DNA of 16,046 bases from Bdellovibrio sp. (GCA_019104905.1 JAHRXB010000083.1:1-16046); one strand, 5' to 3'. Positions 6,809-13,907 are shown, counted from the stretch's first letter. Notes: generated by a model from the letters alone, not told the origin. Numbers and translations: made by a program.

Positions 6809-6898
6809 TTAGGGAAGTTGCGCCCAAAAGACTGAAAATAGAATCAGGCCGACAAAGAAATACTTAAAACCGATGGAAAACGCTTCGCGCATGGACAT
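6809..6898 (-). CDS. Possible 29-residue single-span membrane peptide
   Basis: A short frame from ATG 6898 encodes MSMREAFSIGFKYFFVGLIL and nine more residues ending WAQLP. It has a charged N-terminus and one strongly hydrophobic segment (about residues 12-25), like many small membrane proteins. It fills the gap between two plus-strand genes and its stop is 2 bp from the terminator at 6776-6806, a tidy arrangement that supports a gene. Against it: AAAGGAGG lies too far upstream (about 17 nt), with only a weak GAAGAGAAG close to the start, and a second Met is at residue 3. Function unknown. Confidence 0.33.
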   Translation of the reverse strand: MSMREAFSIGFKYFFVGLILFSVFWAQLP

Positions 6899-6965
6899 GA
6901 CTTCTCTTCGGCCCCCTCCTTTGCTAACATAAGTCCAGAGTTCCAGACACCAGGAGAGTCCCCTC

Positions 6966-7712
6966 ATGAAAAAGGCCGCACTTATTACAGGCGCCAGCAG
7001 TGGAATTGGCGCTGCCACCGCCATTGAATACTCAAAAAATGGATATTTCGTTTACCTCATGGGGCGAAATAAAGAACGCCTTCAAGAGGTCGCTCTACAG
7101 TGTCGCGGAGGAGCCTCGATTGTCTCGTGTGACATCACAGATCTCCCTGCCCTAAATAAACGCCTGGATGAAGTTCTTAGCGCTAAAATCCACCGCGTAG
7201 AAGTGATCGTGAATAACGCCGGCATCTATGATGTTCACTCCACCGAAAAGGGGTCCGATGAAATATGGACGCGAGAGTTTGAGGTCAACCTCTTAGGTCC
7301 GGTTCGGATCGTGCGCGCTTTCTTCCCTTACTTCAAACAACACGGCGGTGGCAGCATCGTAAATATTTCTTCCACTTTAGGCCTTCGTCCTCAGGGACCC
7401 ACTTCCGCTTATGCGGCGATGAAGGCCGCCATGGTGAACTGGACCCAAAGTCTTGCCTATGAAGGGGGCGAATTCAAAATTCGCGCAAATTGCATCTGCC
7501 CCGGGATTGTGGATACTCCCATTCATAGTTTTCACAACCTAGATCCCGAAAAGAAGACAGAAGCCCTCGAAAAAATGAAGACACTGCAACCCTTGGGTCG
7601 TATCGGAACTCCCGAGGATGTCGCAAGGGCTGCGTATTTTTTTGGATCTGAACTTTCAAGCTGGACGACCGGCGCGGTGGTTCCTGTCGATGGCGGGATC
7701 AACCTCACATGA
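6966..7712 (+). CDS. Short-chain dehydrogenase/reductase, possibly a pterin reductase
   Basis: A 248-residue classical SDR with a Rossmann fold. The nucleotide-binding TGASSGIG is at 8-15, NNAG at 83-86, and the catalytic tetrad is N108, S136, Y149 and K153; the PG motif follows at 179-180 and the C-terminus ends PVDGGINLT. It should use NAD(P)H in the cytoplasm. R34 after the second strand favours NADPH. A ribosome-binding site AGGAGAG lies 8 nt upstream. The stop overlaps the next gene (PTPS-II type) as ATGA. Since sepiapterin reductase, the enzyme after PTPS in tetrahydrobiopterin synthesis, is also an SDR, this is a candidate for that step; its sequence is otherwise FabG-like, so the role is inference. 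Confidence 0.9.
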   Translation: MKKAALITGASSGIGAATAIEYSKNGYFVYLMGRNKERLQEVALQCRGGASIVSCDITDLPALNKRLDEVLSAKIHRVEVIVNNAGIYDVHSTEKGSDEIWTREFEVNLLGPVRIVRAFFPYFKQHGGGSIVNISSTLGLRPQGPTSAYAAMKAAMVNWTQSLAYEGGEFKIRANCICPGIVDTPIHSFHNLDPEKKTEALEKMKTLQPLGRIGTPEDVARAAYFFGSELSSWTTGAVVPVDGGINLT

Positions 7713-8098
7713 TTTTAACTTTAAAAAGCCCCTTTAGCAGCGCTCACCTGTACTCCCAACCACAATGGGATGAGGCAAAAAATCGAGACACTTTTGGTCG
7801 CTGTCATACCTCCTACGGGCATGGCCATAACTATGTCTTAGAGGTGGGCTTTATAATTAAGAACTCAGAACTGGCTACAAAGAAAGACTCATACCAAAAG
7901 CTTTTAAAAGATCTCACGGACCGTTTAGATCACGAGCATCTGAACTTTGAAATTCCGGAATTTAAAAGCACTATCCCCACGACTGAAAATATCACATTAT
8001 ATTTTTTTAAAAAACTCACTGACTCCCTTTCTGACAAAGATATTTCTTTTCTTCGTCTTTACGAAATGGACCAACTGTGGACGGAGATCCGCTTATGA
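7709..8098 (+). CDS. 6-pyruvoyltetrahydropterin synthase family (PTPS-II-like, C-x5-HGH)
   Basis: A 129-residue PTPS/QueD-family enzyme acting on 7,8-dihydroneopterin triphosphate. Zinc ligands are H13, H38 and H40 (GHGHNY); C32 is the catalytic cysteine, H75 in LDHEHLN is the partner base, and E119 in LYEMDQ is the pterin anchor. The spacing C32-x5-H38-G-H40 is that of biopterin-type PTPS (C-x5-HGH, as in the animal enzyme) rather than C-x3-HGH of QueD, so the product is likely 6-pyruvoyltetrahydropterin. Short for the family but with all motifs. It overlaps the SDR upstream and the pseudouridine synthase downstream, each as ATGA, so the three are one translationally coupled unit. A queuosine role is the alternative. 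Confidence 0.9.
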   Translation: MILTLKSPFSSAHLYSQPQWDEAKNRDTFGRCHTSYGHGHNYVLEVGFIIKNSELATKKDSYQKLLKDLTDRLDHEHLNFEIPEFKSTIPTTENITLYFFKKLTDSLSDKDISFLRLYEMDQLWTEIRL

Positions 8099-8829
8099 GC
8101 GAAGAAAAAGTACGTTTATCAAAACTCATGGCCGAACGTGGCATCTGCTCGCGCCGTGAAGCCGATGAGTATATCTCTAAGGGCCTCGTTCTAGTGGACG
8201 GGATCAAGATCGATCAACTAGGCACAAAAGTAGATCCGAACGTCAAGATCACTCTTGAGGCGCAAGCCTTAAAACAACAAAAGCGTTTGGCAACCATCAT
8301 TTTAAATAAACCCATTGGTTATGTCTCTGCCCAACCTGAACCGCCTTACCAACCGGCCGTAAAACTGATCACTCCGGAAAATCAATTTGGCGACTCTAAA
8401 CAACGACTGCGCCCGGAACATTTTCAGGGCCTTGCCGTCGCCGGACGATTGGATATCGATTCCCAGGGGCTTTTGCTTTTTACTCAAGATGGTCGTATCG
8501 CCAAAAAAATCATTGGCGAAGAATCTAAGATCGAAAAAGAGTATATTGTGCGCGTCGAGGGAAAGCTTCCCGCTGACAAATTAAAACTTCTCAATCACGG
8601 CCTCTCTTTGGATGGAAAACCCTTAAAGCCAGCCAAGGTCGAATGGATTAACGAAGATCAATTACGCTTCATCTTGCGCGAGGGAAAAAAACGTCAGATC
8701 CGTCGCATGTGCGAAGCGGTAGGACTTAAAGTCACGGGATTAAAACGAGTGCGCGTGGGGAACCTTCGTTTGGGTAAACTTCCTGAAGGAAAATGGCGTT
8801 TCCTTGAAGACGACGAAAGCCTTGATTGA
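8095..8829 (+). CDS. RsuA/RluB/RluF-family pseudouridine synthase
   Basis: A 244-residue enzyme that converts a specific uridine in rRNA (or tRNA) to pseudouridine. An S4 RNA-binding domain covers about residues 5-50 ([20 protein letters not shown]), and the catalytic domain follows with [14 protein letters not shown], where D120 of GRLD is the nucleophile; [17 protein letters not shown] is the conserved C-terminal motif. The sequence looks closest to RluF/RluB, but the target base cannot be told. The start at 8095 is preferred over an in-frame ATG at 8077 because it overlaps the PTPS stop as ATGA and has GGAG 8 nt upstream. The stop is 8 bp from the convergent DUF455 gene, with no clear terminator between. 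Confidence 0.93.
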   Translation: MSEEKVRLSKLMAERGICSRREADEYISKGLVLVDGIKIDQLGTKVDPNVKITLEAQALKQQKRLATIILNKPIGYVSAQPEPPYQPAVKLITPENQFGDSKQRLRPEHFQGLAVAGRLDIDSQGLLLFTQDGRIAKKIIGEESKIEKEYIVRVEGKLPADKLKLLNHGLSLDGKPLKPAKVEWINEDQLRFILREGKKRQIRRMCEAVGLKVTGLKRVRVGNLRLGKLPEGKWRFLEDDESLD

Positions 8830-8837
8830 TCTAAAGT

Positions 8838-9617
8838 CTATCGAGGTTTTAAAAAATCCTGACGAAGATTTTCAAAATATTGAATCTCCGCCTCCGTGAA
8901 GCCAGCCTTCAGGCGCAGGCCTTTGTTCAAAGGCTCAATCCTTTTAGGCAAACGCTGCCTTAATGAATCCATGCGTTCTGGAAAGTCCACACCCGGATCG
9001 CGCTTATCGGTTTTGCAAATTTCCCGATACCAACGAGAACCAAAATCAACATGGCCGATCTCTTCAAAATTAATTTGTTTCACAATTTTCTGAATGGTTT
9101 CTTTTCCTGCCGTGCCTTCAAGGCGGCGAATCAAAGTATCCCCCGCATCCAGCCCACTGCCTTCAAGATAGCGATGCACAATCAAGATGCGATCCAACAA
9201 ACTGTCTTCAGGCCCGACCGCACGCCAAAGAGCTAAGTGAACCGGCCAGTCTCCCCACTTAAAACCGAGGGATTCAATCCCCTCAAGACACATTCTTAAA
9301 TGTTCTGCTTCAGAAATCGTCACAGCCATCAATTCTTCACGAAACCCATCTGGAGCCTCTGGAAACTCGGTCAAGGTGCGAACCCCTAACTCCATCGCCT
9401 GAAGCTCAATGCTTGCCAGATCATGAAGCATGCGCGCCTGGCCCTCGGGGGTAGAGAATCCCTTCTTAGGAGGGTGTTGTTTTGGATGCAAAATGGGGAC
9501 ATCTCGAGCCGGCTCCAAGGGAACAGTCCAGGGACTGGTCAACTTAAGAGCCTCTTCGCAGGACTTTTCGATATTTTTAATCTTATCCCACACGTCGGGA
9601 GTCGAAAAACTGAACAT
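8838..9617 (-). CDS. DUF455 ferritin-like di-iron protein
   Basis: A 259-residue cytoplasmic protein of the DUF455 (PF04305) ferritin-like group. The four-helix di-iron ligand set can be read: E71 in ASIELQAME, E103-x2-H106 in ISEAEHL, E152 in RYLEGSGLDAG and E186-x2-H189 in FEEIGHVDFG. Members are predicted oxygen-activating or hydroxylating enzymes related at the fold level to MiaE; substrates are not established. The start ATG at 9617 has AAAGGGGG just before it. It diverges from yebC across a 98-bp spacer and converges on the pseudouridine synthase gene. An RNA-modification role would fit its neighbours, but this is inference. Confidence 0.88.
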   Translation of the reverse strand: MFSFSTPDVWDKIKNIEKSCEEALKLTSPWTVPLEPARDVPILHPKQHPPKKGFSTPEGQARMLHDLASIELQAMELGVRTLTEFPEAPDGFREELMAVTISEAEHLRMCLEGIESLGFKWGDWPVHLALWRAVGPEDSLLDRILIVHRYLEGSGLDAGDTLIRRLEGTAGKETIQKIVKQINFEEIGHVDFGSRWYREICKTDKRDPGVDFPERMDSLRQRLPKRIEPLNKGLRLKAGFTEAEIQYFENLRQDFLKPR

Positions 9618-9666
9618 GCCCCCTTTTACATCCCGCTCCCTTTCTTGCCAAATATTTCCTGATTTG

Positions 9667-9707
9667 TTGCAATAGCACTTAGCGCAATAAACAATCGATC
9701 TGCGCTA
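9667..9707 (+). promoter_or_regulatory. Possible yebC promoter with a 7-bp dyad over the -10 region
   Basis: TTGCAA (9667-9672) and AACAAT (9690-9695), 17 bp apart, are a modest sigma-70 match. The perfect inverted repeat TAGCGCA (9680-9686) / TGCGCTA (9701-9707) straddles that -10, and its right arm touches the AGGAG ribosome-binding site (9707-9711). A dyad in this place could be an operator; in a longer transcript it could be a hairpin abutting the RBS. Confidence 0.4.
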
Positions 9708-9715
9708 GGAGATAT

Positions 9716-10417
9716 ATGGGAAAGTCATGGAAAAACGCGGGTAAAGTTGAGAAGGCTCAACAAAAAGGGCAAATATTCACCAAGCTAGCCAGAGAGATCT
9801 CTGTCGCTGCAAAAGCTGGTGGCCCTGACCCGAGCGCCAATGCCCGTCTCCGTTTGGCCATTGATGCCGCAAAAAAAGTTTCTTGCCCCAATGATACGAT
9901 CGAAAGAGCTATTAAAAAGGGTGCTGGTCTTTTGGATGACGGTAAAATTATCGAAGAGATCACCTACGAGGGATACGGCCCTCATGGCGTTGGCGTTATC
10001 GTGGAATGCCAAACTGATAACAAACACAGAACTGCGCCCGATATGCGTCACGCCTTTAAATCACATGAAGGTAATATGGGAGAAGTTGGATCTGTGGCGT
10101 GGATGTTTGATCGCGTCGGCCTTATCGAAGGCACCAAGGACGGATCTTATGATCCCGACGAGGAAGCTATCGAAGCGGGCGCCAATGAGGTTTCTCGCGA
10201 TGAAAATGGCACCTGTGAGTTTTTCACCAATGCCGAGGATCTGGACGCTGTTCGTGATGCTTTAATGAAGCGTGGCTGGAAGATCACAACCAGTGAACTG
10301 TCCTTCAAAGCTAAGAACATCACAGAGCTCACAGAGGCCCAACGTAAAGATGTGGAAGAGTTTTTGAACTATCTTGACGATATGGATGACACTCACCGCG
10401 TTCACGCGACGGTTTAA
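9716..10417 (+). CDS. yebC: YebC/TACO1-family translation factor or regulator
   Basis: A 233-residue protein with the YebC/PmpR layout: an N-terminal helical domain with QQKGQIFTKLAREISVAAK, GGPDPSANARLRLAIDAAKK, then ITYEGYGPHGVGVIVECQTDN and GNMGEVGSVAWMFDRVG in the two alpha/beta domains. The start is MGKSWKNAG rather than the common MAGHSKWAN, a small variation. Family members were long called DNA-binding regulators; more recent work on YebC and mitochondrial TACO1 indicates a ribosome-associated role in relieving stalling at proline-rich stretches. AGGAG is 4 nt before the ATG. It is transcribed alone and diverges from the DUF455 gene. Which activity applies here cannot be decided from sequence. 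Confidence 0.95.
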   Translation: MGKSWKNAGKVEKAQQKGQIFTKLAREISVAAKAGGPDPSANARLRLAIDAAKKVSCPNDTIERAIKKGAGLLDDGKIIEEITYEGYGPHGVGVIVECQTDNKHRTAPDMRHAFKSHEGNMGEVGSVAWMFDRVGLIEGTKDGSYDPDEEAIEAGANEVSRDENGTCEFFTNAEDLDAVRDALMKRGWKITTSELSFKAKNITELTEAQRKDVEEFLNYLDDMDDTHRVHATV

Positions 10418-10444
10418 ACATTCAGAAATTCCTCACGTATTCAT

Positions 10445-10469
10445 CCTGGCGAGAGTTCATCTCGTCAGG
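10445..10469 (+). terminator. Stem-loop after yebC, terminator-like but without a T-run
   Basis: CCTGGCGAGA (10445-10454) and TCTCGTCAGG (10460-10469) form a 10-bp stem with one G-U pair and a 5-nt loop, 27 bp after the yebC stop. The downstream tail is ATACACACTT, so termination would be weak or factor-dependent; mRNA 3'-end stabilisation is equally possible. Confidence 0.5.
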
Positions 10470-10562
10470 ATACACACTTCCCTCCCTACGACGAGCGTCA
10501 CCTGACAATTTAATCAATACTCGTCTTAAACATGCTAGGATTTCTATGTAAAGGGAGGCCCT

Positions 10563-10847
10563 ATGAAACAGATTCTTTTCATCGCCTTTCTCTTAAGTAT
10601 TCCTCACTTCATCAAGGGATCACCAAATTGGGTTGAACCGGATGGCAGCAGCATGGATGCCACTCAGCTCATCCTGCGAAAACAGATAATGGAATCAGAA
10701 AAAAAACCAATCCCACGAGAGCCCGCCAGCACCTCTCAAAAGAAAACCTCTTCCTCCACTTGTGGGAAAAACACAGAAGGACGGGGCGATAAATCCTCTT
10801 GTTCTGATGCTGTGGACTCTACGAAAAAGACCTCTGACACAAAATAA
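10563..10847 (+). CDS. Small secreted low-complexity protein, unknown function
   Basis: A 94-residue protein with a signal peptide of about 19-20 residues (MKQILFIAFLLSIPHFIKGS), so it is exported to the periplasm or beyond. The mature part is rich in Ser, Thr and Lys, probably disordered, with two cysteines (in SSSTCGKN and SSCSDA) that might form a disulfide. A very good AAGGGAGG ribosome-binding site precedes the ATG by 4 nt; CCTCCCT at 10481-10487 is an exact 7-nt complement of part of it (10552-10558). The stop codon runs into the terminator at 10847. No family recognised; composition differs from its neighbours, which may reflect only its disorder. Confidence 0.72.
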   Translation: MKQILFIAFLLSIPHFIKGSPNWVEPDGSSMDATQLILRKQIMESEKKPIPREPASTSQKKTSSSTCGKNTEGRGDKSSCSDAVDSTKKTSDTK

Positions 10848-10874
10848 AAAGGGAGCTTTTTGGGGCTCCCTTTT
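10847..10874. terminator. Bidirectional intrinsic terminator between convergent genes
   Basis: GGGAGC (10851-10856) pairs with GCTCCC (10865-10870), extended by AAAA/TTTT on the outside. The T-run on the plus strand serves the small secreted gene and the A-run (Ts on the minus strand) serves the protease gene ending at 10898. Confidence 0.85.
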
Positions 10875-10897
10875 CAATCTTTTGATTTAATTTATTA

Positions 10898-11767
10898 TTA
10901 TTTCTTTAACGCTTGCACGATGTAAGAAATGTTCGTCACATCTTCACCGCGGCAACCATCCTCTGCGCAACGATTGCTCTTAGTGCATTTTTTCGCGCGA
11001 TCATAGGTAAAATCCGTTGCTCCGCGAACCAGGATTCCAACAACCTCATTAGTTCTGGCGTTAAAAACAGCAGAGCCAGAGTTTCCACCGTAAGTATCTA
11101 GGTTGGAGTTGAAATAAGTTCCCAACTGATTACGAACAACCGCTCCGTCTGCCACTTTCGTGGGAAGTCCTGATGGATGACCTACCACATAGATTGCATC
11201 CCCGGGTTGAACTGGTGTTTGCTGCAAAGTCAAAGCCCGATGACCACGAACAGGGCGATCCAATTTGACCAAAGCGTAGTCCTGCGCACTGGTGTATTCG
11301 CGAGCCACGATTTCTTTGCACTTATAAACATCCTCGGCAGGGACTGATTCAGGACCTGTTTTTGCATCGGTCATTTTGAAACCAAAAACAAAAGCATAGC
11401 TAGAACAGTCAGAGCTGCTGATACAGTGACCCGCGGTCGCTATAAGATCTTCTCCCACCAAAGAACCCGAACAGTTTGCAGCCGTGGGTTGATCGTAGAA
11501 CGGTTCATCAGAACAAAGATTCATCTCTCGGCCATATTGAGAAGTGAGGATTTTCATCACACCATTTCCTGAATCCGTAAGATCACGAACATGAATCAAG
11601 GCAACAGTAGAGTCTGCAATTTCACGCACATCTGCGCGAGTGACTTCGTACACATCAGCACGATTGTCTTCTCCGTAGATAACTTTGGGTGTGATATTAA
11701 CAAATCCAACTGAACACGTGGCTGCGAACGCGACACTGATGGCCGCTACAAATGAATTCCTTTTCAC
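10898..11767 (-). CDS. Exported trypsin-like (S1) serine protease
   Basis: A 289-residue S1-type protease. The catalytic triad is H114 (TAGHC), D163 (QDYALVKLD) and S230 (GGNSGSAV). Residues 1 to about 20 form a hydrophobic signal segment; KVIYGEDNR (28-36) marks the start of a short propeptide or mature N-terminus. Cysteines at 85, 99, 115, 121 and 150 and several in the C-terminal KKCTKSNRCAEDGC segment suggest disulfides and an extracytoplasmic location. The GGNSGS motif and general form are like V8/glutamyl-endopeptidase-type enzymes; specificity is not predicted. The start is GTG at 11767 with GAGGGG 5 nt upstream. Proteases of this type are abundant in predatory Bdellovibrio, so release into prey is possible but inferred. 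SufE lies 75 bp upstream on the same strand. Confidence 0.93.
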   Translation of the reverse strand: MKRNSFVAAISVAFAATCSVGFVNITPKVIYGEDNRADVYEVTRADVREIADSTVALIHVRDLTDSGNGVMKILTSQYGREMNLCSDEPFYDQPTAANCSGSLVGEDLIATAGHCISSSDCSSYAFVFGFKMTDAKTGPESVPAEDVYKCKEIVAREYTSAQDYALVKLDRPVRGHRALTLQQTPVQPGDAIYVVGHPSGLPTKVADGAVVRNQLGTYFNSNLDTYGGNSGSAVFNARTNEVVGILVRGATDFTYDRAKKCTKSNRCAEDGCRGEDVTNISYIVQALKK

Positions 11768-11771
11768 TTTT

Positions 11772-11806
11772 TCCCCTCTGAATGTTCATCCTGAACATTC
11801 CCCTCT
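11772..11806. repeat. 9-bp palindrome flanked by duplicated RBS-like 9-mers upstream of the protease
   Basis: GAATGTTCA (11780-11788) and TGAACATTC (11792-11800) are perfect inverted repeats with a 3-nt spacer. The 9-mer TTCCCCTCT occurs on both sides (11771-11779 and 11798-11806), which reads AGAGGGGAA on the minus strand; the proximal copy is the protease's ribosome-binding site. The palindrome thus abuts the RBS and could be an operator or a leader hairpin. Confidence 0.55.
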
Positions 11807-11841
11807 TAAAAAGTCTGCGTAATGTGAGGAGGAAAAACAAA

Positions 11842-12279
11842 CTATTTTTTATTCTTAAGAAGATATTCGAAAGCCGTCGCATAGAGTTTGATCTGCTTCA
11901 ACATCGAATGCAGGCCGTTGGCCCTGCTCGGAGAAAGATTCCCTTCGAACCCCAAAGCTCTTAAAAACTCAGGCGGTGTTGAGAGAATTTCACTCGGCGT
12001 TGCCCCTGAATATACTCTTAACAAAAGTCCCACCAAGCCCTTCACAATCAGGGCATCACTGTCACCTTGAAGAACAACCTGGCCCTGTTCATTGAGATGA
12101 GCCACCAACCAGACTTGAGACTGGCATCCTTTCACGATGTTCTGCTCTGTTTTCAAATCTTCGGACAATTCGGGCAAAGTCTTTCCCAAATCAATAATCT
12201 TTTTATAACGATCTTCCCATTGCGTGAGCGCTGAGAATTCCTGAATGACCTGATCTTGTCTTTCTTTAATGCTTGCCAT
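11842..12279 (-). CDS. sufE: SufE-type cysteine desulfurase acceptor
   Basis: A 145-residue SufE-family protein. C52 in IVKGCQSQVWL is the sulfur-acceptor cysteine, and LSPSRANGLHSMLKQIK is the conserved C-terminal signature; length matches SufE (about 140). SufE takes persulfide sulfur from the desulfurase SufS and hands it to the SufBCD scaffold for iron-sulfur cluster building, in the cytoplasm. No sufS or sufBCD is in the window. The start lies 2 bp after the stop of the cysteine-cluster gene, so the two are cotranscribed, which makes an Fe-S link between them plausible. Confidence 0.95.
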   Translation of the reverse strand: MASIKERQDQVIQEFSALTQWEDRYKKIIDLGKTLPELSEDLKTEQNIVKGCQSQVWLVAHLNEQGQVVLQGDSDALIVKGLVGLLLRVYSGATPSEILSTPPEFLRALGFEGNLSPSRANGLHSMLKQIKLYATAFEYLLKNKK

Positions 12280-12281
12280 GT

Positions 12282-12992
12282 CTATTTCTCTTTCACCATA
12301 TGGGGTAGAAATGAAAAGAGGTCCTCCTCTAACGCCTGCCCCTGCTCGCCGATTAATTCATGAAATGCTTTTTTATCCATATTCACGACGACATCGTGGC
12401 ATTTCTTATAAAAGCTTTCCTGATCTTCATAATACCCGTTCCAAAGTTCTTTGGCCTTACTTTCTGGCATCACCCAGGATTTTTTTTCAGCCGCTGTCCC
12501 CTCAAAACGATTGTGATAATCTAATAAAGTCATAATCTGACGTGGGGAAAAATCCAACATCACCAACGCTTCTTCCAATAAGGCCAGCTCCACGTACCAA
12601 AGATAGCTGCTCATCTTTTCCCAGAATTTAAGTCCTGCTTTTCCATAAGAACTCTTGCAGAAGAACGTGGTGCAGACAACGCCGCGATTTCTCCACACAT
12701 TGCAATTTTGCTTTTCTTTGTTGTAGTAGGGACAAAGCCATTCTTCCCTTTGCCCAAAATCACCTTCTTGCCTTTGATTAAAAGCCACCTGGTATTTCAC
12801 CGGAGCCACCATTCCAATCGGCAGCGCATACTCACGACGCGCGATCTTATCACGAAAAATCCGATGTGCTTCCGTTGAGGACTCTTCTTTAAAAAGAGCC
12901 CCAACCATGTAGTTCGGAAGAAAGGGATGAAAAGTGCAACACTTCAAATCCTCGCGATAGTGGATCTTCCCACGATATCGAGGACGCGACAT
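12282..12992 (-). CDS. YkgJ-like cysteine-cluster (zinc/iron-binding) protein
   Basis: A 236-residue frame from ATG 12992. It holds grouped cysteines, LKCCTFHPFLPN, LCPYYNKEKQNC and VVCTTFFC, like proteins of the YkgJ/UPF0153 cysteine-cluster group thought to bind zinc or an iron-sulfur cluster. The reading frame is plainly coding further upstream: codons 12993-13088 give KYQLPRVYENILPREI, then NFSPDEQKATCDSCA, supplying the CDSC pair usual before the CC. So ATG 12992 is probably an internal Met, and a product starting there would lack half of the first cluster. Another Cys is in YKKCHDV near the end. It lies between the App1-type phosphatase gene and sufE (2 bp). Function unknown; metal binding is inferred. 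Confidence 0.8.
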   Translation of the reverse strand: MSRPRYRGKIHYREDLKCCTFHPFLPNYMVGALFKEESSTEAHRIFRDKIARREYALPIGMVAPVKYQVAFNQRQEGDFGQREEWLCPYYNKEKQNCNVWRNRGVVCTTFFCKSSYGKAGLKFWEKMSSYLWYVELALLEEALVMLDFSPRQIMTLLDYHNRFEGTAAEKKSWVMPESKAKELWNGYYEDQESFYKKCHDVVVNMDKKAFHELIGEQGQALEEDLFSFLPHMVKEK

Positions 12993-13097
12993 CGCACAAG
13001 AATCGCAAGTCGCTTTTTGTTCATCCGGGGAGAAATTTAAAATCTCCCGAGGTAAGATATTTTCGTAAACACGGGGAAGCTGGTATTTTTACAACAT
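12993..13097 (-). other. In-frame N-terminal extension of the cysteine-cluster gene, cut by TAA at codon 3
   Basis: Reading back from ATG 12992, 32 sense codons continue in frame with no ATG, GTG, TTG or CTG, until a TAA at 13091-13089. In the same frame just before it are TTG (13094) and ATG (13097), which is 6 nt after the phosphatase stop. The natural reading is a start at 13097 with a nonsense codon at position 3. Alternatives are an AUU or AUC start (13043, 13058), slippage on the A5 run after an out-of-frame ATG at 13024, or a sequence error. Confidence 0.65.
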
Positions 13098-13103
13098 AGA
13101 CAA

Positions 13104-13907
13104 CTAGGGCTTAATTTTACAACGAGCAACAATACGATCTTTAAAAGACCTCATGACTTCAAAGCGCGTCAGACTGTCGTCCCAAGTCCACTTGAGATCT
13201 CCGCAGCTCACAAAAAAAGGAAAGGCCACTTCCCCTTCCGCCGCATGAGATTTTTGCATAAGAATTTTGGGAACTAATTTTTCCATCACCCACTGAACCG
13301 AACTGGTTTCAAGTAAGTGGTTTTTTTCTAACTCCAGAGCCATCTCAACCGGTGTCACAAACCCCGTCTGGTCTTGCAAAAGCAAGGCGCCTCCGTCCAA
13401 GTAGGTATTCTTGCTATAAACAACCCGGATAAATTGATAAAACTCAATCCCCTGATTGGCATATTCTTTTGCGATCTGAGCATAGATCTCGGCATCCTGC
13501 TCGCCATTGTCACCAATCAGAATAACCTTACGGGGTTTTTTCTCATCCAGAAGATTGCGCAACGTCTGAATCTTGTGAACATCACTGCTGTAGTCCGTGC
13601 GAGGGATATAGGTTCCTTGCGGGAACTTACCGTTTCTTAAAAACTTACGGTGAGTTCGCCCCATAAACCACTCTGGAGCCCGGGATAGATAGACAATTTC
13701 TGTTTCAGGACGATCCTTCACGATGAGATTGTAAAGCTCACTCATCCCCAAGAAGCGGCTTTCTTCATCAAAAGCATATTGTGCCGCGGAAGAAAGATCC
13801 TTCACGTTCGCCAATTTGATCGTATCATCCACATCGCTGACCAAAAGAGTTTGAGCATGCCCTGCCGTGGAAAGTAACAGCAAAAAAATGGCGACGAGAT
13901 TCTTCAT
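13104..13907 (-). CDS. Exported App1-type (DUF2183) HAD phosphatase
   Basis: A 267-residue protein with a signal peptide (MKNLVAIFLLLLSTAGHA, residues 1-18). The HAD nucleophile motif DVDDT is at 25-29, and LIGDNGEQDAEIY is the late GDxGxxDxxxY motif of the App1/DUF2183 family, whose founder is yeast phosphatidate phosphatase App1. YLSRAPEWF supplies the motif II serine. A periplasmic lipid phosphatase is the best guess; the true substrate is unknown. Its only ribosome-binding site, GAGGG 8 nt before the ATG, is in the 3' arm of the terminator at 13908-13933, so expression may be gated. Its stop (TAG, 13106-13104) is in frame with the next gene's proposed ATG at 13097. Confidence 0.88.
   Translation of the reverse strand: MKNLVAIFLLLLSTAGHAQTLLVSDVDDTIKLANVKDLSSAAQYAFDEESRFLGMSELYNLIVKDRPETEIVYLSRAPEWFMGRTHRKFLRNGKFPQGTYIPRTDYSSDVHKIQTLRNLLDEKKPRKVILIGDNGEQDAEIYAQIAKEYANQGIEFYQFIRVVYSKNTYLDGGALLLQDQTGFVTPVEMALELEKNHLLETSSVQWVMEKLVPKILMQKSHAAEGEVAFPFFVSCGDLKWTWDDSLTRFEVMRSFKDRIVARCKIKP

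Noticed and set aside
8077..8094. Upstream ATG for the pseudouridine synthase
   Set aside because: The ATG at 8095 has the ATGA overlap and correctly spaced GGAG, and the S4 domain begins just after it.
9819..10265. 148-residue frame inside yebC
   Set aside because: A long shadow frame of a clearly identified gene, without its own RBS or recognisable domain.
10445..10469. Hairpin after yebC as a standard intrinsic terminator
   Set aside because: The stem is good but no T-run follows, so it is kept only as a terminator-like stem of moderate confidence.
11697..11882. 61-residue minus-strand frame spanning the protease start and SufE end
   Set aside because: It overlaps the protease signal peptide and SufE C-terminus in another frame, and its composition is not protein-like.
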